Source: Methylomonas aurea (lineage in GTDB: Bacteria; Pseudomonadota; Gammaproteobacteria; Methylococcales; Methylomonadaceae). From it: 64,000 nt of DNA. The DNA is taken from positions 1-64,000 of the forward strand of contig NZ_JANIBM010000008.1 in NCBI RefSeq assembly GCF_024505045.1, in the 5' to 3' direction. The notes below the pieces were generated by a model, which did not search any database, had not been told where the DNA came from, and was given only the letters and a program-made list of their open reading frames with translations. This document shows positions 9,203 to 17,591 of the stretch, in pieces (within the stretch, counting starts at the first letter, position 1; each line of letters opens with the position of its first letter). The position numbers and the translations under genes were made by a program.

Positions 9203-10573
9203 CTACAACTGGCGCTGGGCCACGGCTTCGGTATCTGCGTCGGCGCCGGTCTTCAGCAATTCGCCGCTTGGCGCCGGCGCCGGCTCTGGCGCTGGCTGCG
9301 CGGTCGCTATGGCCGGCGTATTGGCGTTATCCTGGCTCCGAACCAAGGACAGCGGTATCAAGGCTGCGCAGACCAGGACGGGCAGGGCGGCGGCTTGTTT
9401 CAGCCCCAAACCGAACAACGGCGGTAAACCGTTCGGTTCGCGGCAGGCGTCGGCTTTGGATCCCGCTTGCCACGGCTTGGCTTCCAGCCAGGCCAACAGT
9501 CTGGCGATACTCAGCAGGCCGGCGATTCCGGCCAGGTTGACCGCTGCCGTTCCGAGCGGCTCCCGGCCGGCCCAATCCAGCGCCATGCCGCCCAGATAGG
9601 ACAGGACCATGCCGCATAAAAACAGGGGGAGGGATTGGCGTCCCATTTCGGCCAGCCAACGCGCCGGAGCGCGCTCCAAGCCAGCCGCGATGCGGGCCGG
9701 CAGGTGGGCGGCCAGATAGGCCAGTGCCAGCAGATGCAGCCAGCGCAAAGGGCCGAGGTGGCTTTTGTCCAGCAGCGGTTCCAAGTGCGCCCGCAGTTCC
9801 TGCAACAGCGCATGCCGGGTATAGAATGGTTCGTAAGCCAGCGGCACGGCCAAGGCCGCCATCAGGGCGCAGGCCAAGACCAGGCCTGGCCGATAGCCGG
9901 GTTGCGGCAGCCATCCGGCAGCGAAGGCAAAGCCGGTAAAAAACATCAGTTGCCAGCAGAACGGATTGAAAAACCAAGGCCGGTCGCCGTTCGGCTCGCC
10001 GCTCAGTTCCAGGCCGTAGTGCCAGGCTGCCAGGTAAACCAGCAGCGAAGCCGCCACGGCCAGGTATTTGCCGAGCAGGGACAGGCTCCAGGCCAGCGGT
10101 ACCCAGGACAGCAGCACCAGATACAAAGGCAGTATGTCGAAATAATTCGGCACGTAACTCAATGCAAATAAATCGAACACAGCTTGCTGCGTGTCGTTAA
10201 AAAAATAAGCGATGTTCAATTGTTGAATGTAATCGGTTCCAGGCAGCCAACGGTTGCCGAATACGCAAATGGCCGCCATCGCCAAAAACGACGCCAGATG
10301 GGCGGCGTAAATCTGGGCGCAACGCAGGAACACCCTGACACTGCCCAGCGCCAGGCCGGCCTGGCGGAAGCCGCGTCCGTAAGCGACGGCCGAGACGTAT
10401 CCGGATAAAAACACGAAGATCTCGGCCGAATCGCTGAAGCCGAAACGCGACGGCGTGTACCAGAACCAGGGGTTGCCCGGCATGTGGTTGACGAAAATGA
10501 TCAACAGCGCCACGCCGCGAAAAAAGTCCAATTGCCGATTGCGCGGTTGCGCGAACGCTAATGTCGATTTCAT
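9203..10573 (-). CDS. OpgC-family membrane acyltransferase
   Basis: A 456-residue multi-pass membrane protein. The N-terminus RNRQLDFFRGVALLIIFVNH, followed by FGFSDSAEIFVFLSGYVSA, is the hallmark of the OpgC/MdoC branch of acyltransferase-3 proteins, which in Escherichia coli succinylate periplasmic glucans. About ten hydrophobic segments follow, then a soluble Ala/Pro-rich tail. The ATG at 10573 places the conserved region at residue 12; an upstream in-frame start at 10621 would only add an unlikely 16 residues. No opgG/H neighbour is present, so the acceptor is not shown. It is transcribed divergently from the two-component system gene pair at 10728. Confidence 0.85.
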   Translation of the reverse strand: MKSTLAFAQPRNRQLDFFRGVALLIIFVNHMPGNPWFWYTPSRFGFSDSAEIFVFLSGYVSAVAYGRGFRQAGLALGSVRVFLRCAQIYAAHLASFLAMAAICVFGNRWLPGTDYIQQLNIAYFFNDTQQAVFDLFALSYVPNYFDILPLYLVLLSWVPLAWSLSLLGKYLAVAASLLVYLAAWHYGLELSGEPNGDRPWFFNPFCWQLMFFTGFAFAAGWLPQPGYRPGLVLACALMAALAVPLAYEPFYTRHALLQELRAHLEPLLDKSHLGPLRWLHLLALAYLAAHLPARIAAGLERAPARWLAEMGRQSLPLFLCGMVLSYLGGMALDWAGREPLGTAAVNLAGIAGLLSIARLLAWLEAKPWQAGSKADACREPNGLPPLFGLGLKQAAALPVLVCAALIPLSLVRSQDNANTPAIATAQPAPEPAPAPSGELLKTGADADTEAVAQRQL

Positions 10574-10681
10574 AATGAACTCTGCTGTGGTGTCGGGTAT
10601 CTTGCCGTTGCCGGTTGGCATTGCGCGATTAGTGGTCCGGGGGCGATCCCTGCGCTTGCCGCCGGTTTTAACCCTGCCACT

Positions 10682-10719
10682 TTAGCGGGCTAACCTTTCA
10701 TCTACCTTTCATTAGCGGG
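10682..10719 (+). promoter_or_regulatory. Tandem-repeat operator candidate before response regulator
   Basis: Two copies of ACCTTTCAT lie 11 bp apart (10693-10701 and 10704-10712), flanked by two direct copies of TTAGCGGG 30 bp apart (10682-10689 and 10712-10719). Direct repeats spaced about one helical turn are the usual binding-site layout of OmpR/PhoB-family regulators. The block ends 8 bp before the ATG of the response regulator gene at 10728, so autoregulation is a reasonable inference. It also lies in the divergent region shared with the OpgC-type gene. Confidence 0.5.
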
Positions 10720-10727
10720 AATGGCGC

Positions 10728-11396
10728 ATGAGAATTTTGCTGGTCGAGGACGATCAGGCCTTGGCCGACGGACTGTCGCAAAGTTTGCGCGACTGGGGAT
10801 TCGACGTCACGCTGGCCAAGACCGGCACCTTTGCCGTCGGCGCGTTGAGTACGCAGCCCTTCGAATTGGCGATTCTGGATCTGGGTCTGCCGGACATGGA
10901 CGGGCGCGAAGTGTTGCGCGAATTGCGCGGGCGGCGGCAATCGCCGATGCCGGTGTTGATATTGACCGCCCGCGACGGCCTGAACGACCGGGTCGGCGGT
11001 TTGCAGCTCGGTGCCGACGATTACATGACCAAGCCGTTCGAGCTGCTGGAACTGGAGGCGCGGGTCAGAGCGCTGTTGCGCCGCAGCCAGGGCGGCTTCA
11101 GCCACGATATCCATTTCGGCGGTCTGGTTTTGGATACCCGCCAGCAGCAGGTCAAGGTGCGCGGCGAACCGTTACTGCTGCCGCCGCGCGAATACGGCGT
11201 TCTGGAAGCGCTGTTGTTGCAGGCCGGGCGCGTGGTCAGCAAGGACCATATCGCCCAACGCTTGGCGGTGCGCTCCGAAGAGTTGGCGGATAACGCCATT
11301 GAGGTCTACATCCACCGTTTACGCAAACGGCTGGAACCTTATGCCATCGGTATCCGTACCTTGCGCGGCCTGGGTTATCTGCTGGAGCAAAACTGA
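10728..11396 (+). CDS. OmpR-family response regulator (QseB/PmrA-like)
   Basis: A 222-residue DNA-binding response regulator. The receiver domain begins MRILLVEDDQAL with the acidic pair at residues 8-9, phospho-acceptor Asp51 in LAILDLGLPDMDGR, and the Lys switch in DDYMTKPFE. The C-terminal winged helix spans about residues 125-222 and includes PREYGVLEALL and NAIEVYIHRLRKRL. Its stop codon overlaps the start of the kinase gene (TGATG), which is strong evidence for coupled translation. Layout and motifs resemble QseBC, PmrAB and TctDE; which signal is sensed cannot be told from sequence. Confidence 0.92.
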   Translation: MRILLVEDDQALADGLSQSLRDWGFDVTLAKTGTFAVGALSTQPFELAILDLGLPDMDGREVLRELRGRRQSPMPVLILTARDGLNDRVGGLQLGADDYMTKPFELLELEARVRALLRRSQGGFSHDIHFGGLVLDTRQQQVKVRGEPLLLPPREYGVLEALLLQAGRVVSKDHIAQRLAVRSEELADNAIEVYIHRLRKRLEPYAIGIRTLRGLGYLLEQN

Positions 11397-12784
11397 TGCG
11401 CAAACCGCAGAGTCTGAGAGCGCAATTGGTGGCGCGGCTGACGCTGCCGTTGATCGCGGTCGTCGTGCTGGATGCCGCCGTGTCTTATTTCGTGGCGCTG
11501 CACTATGCCGACCGCGCCTACGACAGTTGGCTGCTGGATTCGGCCAAATCGCTGGCGCAGGAGGTGAAGACGCAAAAGGATAAAGTGACTTTCGACTTGC
11601 CGCCGATTGCGGTCGAAGTGTTCCGCTGGGACGCAATGGACAAGACCTTTTTCAAAGTGGAGTCGGCGGAGGCCGGATTCATTGCCGGCGACAGGGCGCT
11701 GCCCAGCCCGGCGTTGGCGGCGATGGCGGCCGATGCGCCGTTGTTCTCCGACGGCGAAATCCAGGGGCGTAAGGTCCGCATCGTTTCGGTGTTGACCGCG
11801 TCGGCCGGCGGCGATAGCGGCGACGTGCTGGTGTCGGTCGCGGAAACCTTGAACAAGCGGCGCGGCATGATGAACGAGATTTTGCTGGCGGTGGTCGCAC
11901 CGCAACTATTGCTGTTGTTGGTGACCGGGCTCCACATCTGGGTCGGCATCAATCGCGGCTTGAGCCCGTTGCGCGATCTGGCGACGCTGATCGGCCAGCG
12001 TTCGGCGCGGGAACTGGACCCGATTCCGGATACCAATGTGCCGCTGGAGGTGCGGTCCTTGACCCACACCATCAACGCGCTGTTGCAACGCCTGGGGGCC
12101 GCGCTGGCCGCCCAGCAGCGTTTCATCGAAAACGCCGCCCACCAGTTACGCACGCCGCTGGCCGGGCTGAAAGTGCATGCCGAGCGGGCGTTGGCCGCGG
12201 ACAGTCCGGATGCGATGAAACCGGCGCTGAGTCACATCAAACATTCGGCGGACCGGGTGGCGCATTTGAGTTCGCAGTTGCTGGTTCTGGCCGGTTCCGA
12301 ATCGGTATCGCAGGGTTCGCGCCCATTTCAGGCCCTGGATTTGGCCGCGCTGGCCAAAGCCTGCTGTATGGATTGGGTGTATAAAGCTCTGGAACAGGAA
12401 ATTGAATTGGGATTCGACGCGCCGCGCATACCGGTTTCGATCAAAGGCGACGAAACCCTGCTGCGGGAGCTGCTGAACAACCTGCTGGATAACAGTATTT
12501 GCTACAGCAATCCGGGCGGCCGTATCAACGTAACGGTTCTGGCCGACCCGCCCGGCTGGGTGGTCAAGGACGACGGTCCCGGTATCCGGCCGGAGGAAGC
12601 GGAACGGATATTCGAGCGGTTTTACCGGATTCCGGGCAGCCGCGGCGAAGGCTGCGGTTTGGGCCTGGCCATCGTCAAGGAGATCGCCGACCTGCACGCG
12701 GCGCAGATTAAAGTCGGCCCCGGTGTCGGCGGCAACGGCACCGGGATTAGCGTTTTGTTCGGACGGCAAACCCGAGCCGGGTAG
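11396..12784 (+). CDS. Sensor histidine kinase, QseC/PmrB-like
   Basis: A 462-residue inner-membrane histidine kinase, partner of the overlapping upstream regulator. A first membrane helix lies near residues 15-35 and a second near 160-185 (ILLAVVAPQLLLLLVTG), enclosing a periplasmic domain of about 130 residues. Then come a HAMP-like linker, an H box (RFIENAAHQLRTPLAGL), an N box (LLNNLLDNSICYSNPGG), and G boxes (DDGPGI, GCGLGLAIVKEIADLH). All residues for autophosphorylation are present. The periplasmic domain has the layout of the QseC/TctE N-terminal domain (2CSK type). Several copies of this type occur in most genomes, so no specific name is given. Confidence 0.92.
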   Translation: MRKPQSLRAQLVARLTLPLIAVVVLDAAVSYFVALHYADRAYDSWLLDSAKSLAQEVKTQKDKVTFDLPPIAVEVFRWDAMDKTFFKVESAEAGFIAGDRALPSPALAAMAADAPLFSDGEIQGRKVRIVSVLTASAGGDSGDVLVSVAETLNKRRGMMNEILLAVVAPQLLLLLVTGLHIWVGINRGLSPLRDLATLIGQRSARELDPIPDTNVPLEVRSLTHTINALLQRLGAALAAQQRFIENAAHQLRTPLAGLKVHAERALAADSPDAMKPALSHIKHSADRVAHLSSQLLVLAGSESVSQGSRPFQALDLAALAKACCMDWVYKALEQEIELGFDAPRIPVSIKGDETLLRELLNNLLDNSICYSNPGGRINVTVLADPPGWVVKDDGPGIRPEEAERIFERFYRIPGSRGEGCGLGLAIVKEIADLHAAQIKVGPGVGGNGTGISVLFGRQTRAG

Positions 12785-12857
12785 GCGGCTGGCGTTAGCC
12801 ATCGAGACGGCGGCGATCGCTCTTGGCGGCCGAACGCCTGGCCCGGCGCTTTTGCCG

Positions 12858-13514
12858 TCAGCGGATCACGCCGGTGACCGACAGCACCGGGCAGGCCAAG
12901 CCGCTCAGCAACACCAAAATCCGCCCCGGCCAGCCGAAAGCGTGGCCCGAATGCAGGGGCCATTGCCAATCCAGGAATCTATCGCCGCTACTGCCGATGC
13001 TTTTATCGTAGACTTTGAGTATCTCGCCGCTGTATTGGTCCATGGCAACATCGCTATAACCGATAAATCGGCTCAACTCGGTGACATCCTTTTTCATTAC
13101 CTTATAAACGCCTTCGGGACTTTTCGGCCCATCCAGCATCCATAACTGTCCGCCCGGGTAGTGCTCCTGCACAATGGCCTCAACTCTCGACAAACTTAAC
13201 GCCTGTTCTCCGGCTTGTGCTGGCCTACTACGAATTTGCGCCGGCATACTGTTGAAAGCGGCCGGACGATTAACCGGCGAAAACAATTTGACCAACGCAT
13301 TGACCTGCTCCGGAAGATTGAAATACACACCGGAAAACAGCACCGGCAGCAGCACGATAGTCGAATAAATTCCGACGGTTTTATGGAGGTCGAAGTTAAA
13401 CCGCACCGGCGAGGCATGGCGTTTGCAGGTTAAAGCCTGTTTGAACTTGCCGGTCAACGGCCACCAGAGTATCAACCCGGTCAACACGGAAAAAATGGAA
13501 AACTCGGAGAGTCG
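12858..13514 (-). pseudogene. PepSY-associated membrane protein, N-terminal half missing
   Basis: The open part (GTG at 13487) encodes about 209 residues that match the middle and C-terminal part of PepSY-TM proteins, usually 370-400 residues, which accompany siderophore receptors: GLILWWPLTGKFKQAL, FDLHKTVGIYSTIVLLPVLF, a periplasmic PepSY segment (VEAIVQEHYPGGQLWML, then DQYSGEILKVYDK) and a last helix in LVLLSGLACPVLSVTGVI. Recognisable sequence continues upstream of the GTG (LSEFSIFSV) to an in-frame TAG at 13515-13517, after which homology stops. The N-terminal helices and first PepSY repeat are absent. The break adjoins a hairpin-rich junction, with a truncated sigma factor on the other side. 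Confidence 0.7.
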
Positions 13515-13520
13515 CTATTT

Positions 13521-13781
13521 TTGCCGAAAGATTTTTTCGGGCATCCTGCTAGAAAAAATCGGCAAAGATTACGCGACCGCTGATGCCTTCGGCGGCCCCG
13601 ATTCGTCCGCGTCACCTCGTTCCGACCCAACAAGGGGTCGCAACTTAGGCTCTCGCATGACTTGACTCCGTTTCGCGAGGCCTTGCAGGTTTTCTCCGCT
13701 TCGCTGCGAAAACCTGCAAGGCGCTACGGCTATCGGGGACTAAAAATCTTCGCTTCGCTACCGCTCCGTTTCCAAGATTTT
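13521..13781. repeat. Three consecutive strong inverted repeats at a gene-fusion junction
   Basis: Three hairpins lie within about 260 bp. First, TTGCC...GATTTTTTC (13521-13538) pairs with GAAAAAATCGGCAA (13552-13565). Second, a perfect 14-bp stem CCTTGCAGGTTTTC (13681-13694) pairs with GAAAACCTGCAAGG (13708-13721) around a 13-base loop. Third, AAAATCTT (13743-13750) pairs with AAGATTTT (13774-13781). The loops of the last two share a CTTCGCTTCGCT-like sequence. The stretch separates the broken PepSY gene from the broken FecI-type gene. It could be a miniature mobile element, a REP-like cluster or a deletion scar; I cannot place it in a family. Confidence 0.6.
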
Positions 13782-14245
13782 CAGCGTATGCCGTAATACC
13801 CGGCAATCCGTTCGTAATTCCGGTGGTGAAGTTTATGCAGCACCAAAATCTGCCGGCACCGCTCCGATAGCTGATTCAGTGCTGCCAGCATCTGGGCCAC
13901 CTCCTGCTGGTCGGCAGCCTGTTGTTCCGGCGTGGGTGTGTTGGCCGGCAAACGATCCAACAGACTCTGGTGGTTGTCGCTGTCGTCCTCAGGCGAATGG
14001 GCGGGGCGCAGACGGATGTTTTCTTTACGTAAATGGTCGAGCGCCAGGTTTTTCGCGATCTGGTACAGGAAGGGCTTCGGATAGGCGATTTCCTGCTGTT
14101 CCAATGCGCGCAACATCTTTAAATAGGCCTCGTGCGCTAAATCTTCCGCTGTTTGCGGGCAGCCGACGACGCCGAGTATTGTCCGAATCAAGGAGTCTCT
14201 ATGGTCCAAAAACAGGGTATCGATACTGATGGCAAGATCGTTCAT
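13781..14245 (-). pseudogene. FecI-type ECF sigma factor, truncated in region 4
   Basis: Starting at ATG 14245, the product has about 154 residues. Region 2 is clear: DTLFLDHRDSLIRTILGVVG, AEDLAHEAYLKML and YPKPFLYQIAKNLALDHLRK. Region 4 begins (LNQLSERCRQILVLHKL) but ends at YERIAGYYGIR, just before the recognition helix that FecI proteins need for the -35 element, because a TGA comes from the adjoining hairpin element. Intact FecI proteins run about 20-30 residues further. With the truncated PepSY protein beyond the junction, it appears to be the remains of a sigma factor / FecR / TonB receptor / PepSY iron-uptake locus whose middle was deleted. Confidence 0.65.
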
Positions 14246-14477
14246 GTTGACCGTAGGCCCGAGATTTTGGCGGCGAATGGACGGATGTCCAAGCAGGATA
14301 TGTACCAGCGGCAAGGCTAGGCGGACCGGCGTTCGCGCCGCGACAACAGCGTAAAGTTGCGGCAAATGCCCTAGCGGCTGCGGCAATTGGCGGGTTTTTC
14401 GGGTGAGCCGCCATGATTTTCGGGGTCGCCGCTAGCCGCTCGAGTCGCGCGCATTTTTTGCGAAAACTGCTAGTCTT

Positions 14478-15629
14478 ATGCGCTTGACAAAGCGGATGAG
14501 GTCGAGATTGGAAGACGATATCACTACAGAACTGCGCGTGCTGGAAAGTCATTTGGACGGCATGTTGAGCCGCGTGCAGCATAACAGTTTGACGTTGAAA
14601 CGCCTGCAAAGCTTCGAGATGCGTTTGTTGGCGATGAACACGCTGGCGGAGATGATCGAATTCATCCTGGCCGAGACTAAAATTCTGTTCGGACTGGATG
14701 TGGTCAACTTATGGCTGGTCGATCCGAAGAACGAGATCGCGGCGTACCTGGACAGCGACCATTACGATTACCGGCGCCGCGAAGGTTTGCTGTTGATCAA
14801 CCAGGAGTCGCCGCTAAGCGAATGTTTCGACGGCTCCAACCAGCCGATGCTGGGCGGCTACCAGTCTAGCGACTGCGAACGCTTTTTCTCGGCGTCGCTG
14901 GCTAAAAAACCGGCTTCGGTCGTGATTGCGCCTTTGGTGCGGCGCGAGAAATACCTCGGATCGTTGAATCTGGGCAGTTACCGCGATGACCGTTTCGTGC
15001 AAGGCATGGCGACCGATTTTATCGAACATATCGCCTCGGTGATCAGCATCTGTCTGGAAAACAATCTGAACGTCGAAACCATGCGCCGCACCAGCTTGGT
15101 CGATCCGTTGACCGGCGTCAACAACCGGCGTTTTCTGGAGCAGCGGATCGAAGAAGAATTGGACCGCAGCCAACGCACCCGCGAACCTTTGTCCTGCCTG
15201 TTTTTGGATATCGACTATTTCAAACGCATCAACGATGGCTACGGCCATCAGGCCGGCGACCATGTGTTGGCCGCCGTGGCGACGATGGTCAAAAAGCAGT
15301 TGCGCAATAACGACGTGCTGGCCCGTTACGGCGGCGAGGAGTTCGTGGCGCTGTTGTCGCAAAGCGATAACAAACATACCGTCGAAATCGCCGAGCGGAT
15401 TCGCACCAGCATCGCCGATTTGCGGATCTTGTTTGCGGAACAAACCATACCGGTGACGATTTCGTTGGGTGCCGCCACTTACCAACCGGCTTTTGCCTTG
15501 AAAAAGCCGGTGGCCGAGATTGCGTTGCAATTGATCCAAACCGCCGATGCCGCGCTGTACGAAGCCAAGCGCAACGGCCGCAACCGGGTCGAAAACGGCG
15601 GTCTGGTGCTGAGGATGGATGCGGCTTAG
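14478..15629 (+). CDS. Diguanylate cyclase with N-terminal GAF-like (DUF484-type) domain
   Basis: A 383-residue soluble protein. Residues from about 10 to 200 resemble the DUF484/GAF sensory fold, with an N-terminal coiled coil (TELRVLESHLDGMLSRVQHN). A GGDEF domain follows: DPLTGVNNRRFLEQRI, FLDIDYFKRINDGYGHQAGD, and the active motif RYGGEEF at residues 285-289. It should make cyclic di-GMP from GTP in response to a cytoplasmic signal. No clear RxxD inhibitory site was noted. An alternative start at 14496 would remove six residues. Its stop overlaps the galE stop on the opposite strand, so the two genes converge. Confidence 0.88.
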   Translation: MRLTKRMRSRLEDDITTELRVLESHLDGMLSRVQHNSLTLKRLQSFEMRLLAMNTLAEMIEFILAETKILFGLDVVNLWLVDPKNEIAAYLDSDHYDYRRREGLLLINQESPLSECFDGSNQPMLGGYQSSDCERFFSASLAKKPASVVIAPLVRREKYLGSLNLGSYRDDRFVQGMATDFIEHIASVISICLENNLNVETMRRTSLVDPLTGVNNRRFLEQRIEEELDRSQRTREPLSCLFLDIDYFKRINDGYGHQAGDHVLAAVATMVKKQLRNNDVLARYGGEEFVALLSQSDNKHTVEIAERIRTSIADLRILFAEQTIPVTISLGAATYQPAFALKKPVAEIALQLIQTADAALYEAKRNGRNRVENGGLVLRMDAA

Positions 15630-16672
15630 TGGTAGCCGTTCGGATTTTGGCTTTGCCAGCGCCAGGTGTCGGCGATCATTTGGGTTAAATCGCGTTCGGC
15701 TTTCCAGCCCAGTTTCTGTGCTGCCAGAGTCGGATCGGCATAGCAGGCGGCGACGTCGCCGGCCCGGCGCGGCGCGATTTTGTAAGGCACGTCCTGTCCG
15801 GTGACCTGGATAAAGGTGTTGACCATTTGCAAGACGCTGTAACCGTTACCCGTGCCCAGATTGACGGCATCGCAGATCGGTTCGGAGGCCGGCTGGCTCA
15901 GCAGGTATTGCAAGGCTTTGATGTGGCCTTGGGCCAGATCGACCACGTGGATGTAATCCCTCACACCGGTGCCGTCGACAGTGGGGTAGTCGTCGCCGAA
16001 TATCGATAGCAACGGCAATTTGCCGATCGCGACCTGCGACAAGTAGGGCATCAGATTATTCGGGATGCCGTTCGGGTCCTCGCCGATCAGGCCGCTACTG
16101 TGAGCGCCGATCGGGTTGAAGTAACGCAGGATGGTGGTTTGCCAGGGATTAGCGCTTTGGTTGAGGCGGTCGGCAGCGCTGGCGTCGCGCAAGATTTCCT
16201 CGATGAACAGTTTGGTGCGGCCGTAAGGGTTGGTCGCCTGTAACGGAAAGCTCTCCAGAATCGGTACCGCGTGCGGGTCGCCGTAAACGGTCGCCGACGA
16301 GCTGAACACCAGCCGCTTGACGTCGGCTTCCGCCATCGTTTCCAGCAAGACCTGGGTGCCGTAAATGTTGTTGCGGTAGTAGCTGAGCGGTTGCTGGCAG
16401 GATTCGCCGACCGCTTTCAAGCCGGCAAAATGCACGACGGCGTCGACACTGTGGTTGTGGAAGGTGCGGCCAAGGGCCGCGGCGTCGGTAATATCGGCTT
16501 GGTAAAACACCGGCGCTTTACCGGTGATGGTTTCGATGCGGCGGAGCGCCTCGACCTTACTGTTGCTGAGGTTATCGACGATAACGATATCGAAACCGTT
16601 ATTCAGCAATTCCACGCAGGTATGGCTACCGATGTAGCCGGTACCGCCCGTCACTAGGATGGTTTGAGCCAT
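15626..16672 (-). CDS. galE: UDP-glucose 4-epimerase
   Basis: A 348-residue short-chain dehydrogenase/reductase of the extended type. The NAD-binding motif is ILVTGGTGYIGSH at the N-terminus; the catalytic Ser and Tyr-x-x-x-Lys are in FSSSATVYG and NPYGRTKLFIEE. The length and C-terminal region (GTGNGYSVLQMV, RAGDVAACYADP) fit GalE closely. It interconverts UDP-glucose and UDP-galactose for exopolysaccharide and LPS synthesis. It lies 15 bp after the ttcA gene on the same strand, though the two have no obvious functional link. Confidence 0.95.
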   Translation of the reverse strand: MAQTILVTGGTGYIGSHTCVELLNNGFDIVIVDNLSNSKVEALRRIETITGKAPVFYQADITDAAALGRTFHNHSVDAVVHFAGLKAVGESCQQPLSYYRNNIYGTQVLLETMAEADVKRLVFSSSATVYGDPHAVPILESFPLQATNPYGRTKLFIEEILRDASAADRLNQSANPWQTTILRYFNPIGAHSSGLIGEDPNGIPNNLMPYLSQVAIGKLPLLSIFGDDYPTVDGTGVRDYIHVVDLAQGHIKALQYLLSQPASEPICDAVNLGTGNGYSVLQMVNTFIQVTGQDVPYKIAPRRAGDVAACYADPTLAAQKLGWKAERDLTQMIADTWRWQSQNPNGYH

Positions 16673-16687
16673 GTTTCCGTTTTATGT

Positions 16688-17545
16688 TTAGCGTTCGAGT
16701 ATGTCCAATCCCGGCTCGTCGGAGACGACGCGGGCCAGGGTTGAATTCGGATCGCGGCGCAAGCCGGCAAAGTCGAACAAGCCGGTATCGAGCATTTGCG
16801 ACGGGGCGATGTTTTGCAGGCCGGCGAAGATGGTTTCGATCCGGCCGGGGAATTGTTTGTCCCAAGCGCTCAGCATTTGCTTCATCGCTTTGCGTTGCAA
16901 ATTCTCCTGCGATCCGCACAGGTTGCAGGGAATGATCGGAAACTGTTTGAAGGCGGCAAAGCGGTTGATGTCCTTTTCGCGGCAATAGGCCAGCGGCCGG
17001 ATCACGATATTCTGTTTATCGTCGCTGAGCAGTTTCGGCGGCATCGCTTTCAGTTTGCCGGCGTAGAACAGGTTCAGAAAAAAGGTCTCGATGATGTCGT
17101 CGCGGTGGTGGCCCAGCGCGATTTTGGTGATTTTGTGTTCCCTGGCAAAGCCGTACAGCGTGCCTCGCCGTAGCCGCGAGCACAGGCTGCAGGTGGTCTG
17201 GCCTTCCGGAATGATGCGTTTGACGATGCTGTAAGTATCGTGTTCGATGATGTGGAACGGCACGCCAATCGAAGTCAGGTATTCCGGCAGTACGTGTTCC
17301 GGAAAGCCGGGTTGTTTCTGGTCCAAATTGACGGCGATGATTTCGAAATTCACCGGCGCGGTTTTCTGCAAATTCAGCAGAATGTCCAGCATGGTATACG
17401 AATCCTTGCCGCCGGACAGACAAACCATGACCTTGTCGTCCGGTTCGATCATGTTGTAATCGGCGATGGCCTCGCCGACGCTGCGCCTCAGGCGCTTTTG
17501 CAGCTTGTTGAACTGGGTACGGGATTTTTGGCTGGGATCGGACAT
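16688..17545 (-). CDS. ttcA: tRNA 2-thiocytidine(32) synthetase TtcA
   Basis: A 285-residue protein of the PP-loop ATP pyrophosphatase family. It shows the PP-loop [14 protein letters not shown], the Cys pair in [12 protein letters not shown] that binds the iron-sulfur cluster, the family motif [17 protein letters not shown], and the further Cys pair in PCNLCGSQE. It thiolates cytidine 32 in certain tRNAs. Length and motif order match the E. coli enzyme. The ORF begins at an ATG soon after the fabB stop; both lie on the minus strand. Confidence 0.95.
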   Translation of the reverse strand: MSDPSQKSRTQFNKLQKRLRRSVGEAIADYNMIEPDDKVMVCLSGGKDSYTMLDILLNLQKTAPVNFEIIAVNLDQKQPGFPEHVLPEYLTSIGVPFHIIEHDTYSIVKRIIPEGQTTCSLCSRLRRGTLYGFAREHKITKIALGHHRDDIIETFFLNLFYAGKLKAMPPKLLSDDKQNIVIRPLAYCREKDINRFAAFKQFPIIPCNLCGSQENLQRKAMKQMLSAWDKQFPGRIETIFAGLQNIAPSQMLDTGLFDFAGLRRDPNSTLARVVSDEPGLDILER

Positions 17546-17591
17546 GGTGCTAAGAGAGGCGGCCGGGCGGAAGGCACAGGCCGCTTGGCAG

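Noticed and set aside
9327-9977. Open frames of 100-216 codons antisense or out of frame to the OpgC-type gene
   Set aside because: Arg/Pro/Ala-rich composition typical of shadow frames in GC-rich coding DNA; the OpgC frame has family motifs throughout.
10728-12784. Naming the two-component pair qseBC or pmrAB
   Set aside because: Motifs fit several related families, and neither the periplasmic sensor nor the neighbours discriminate.
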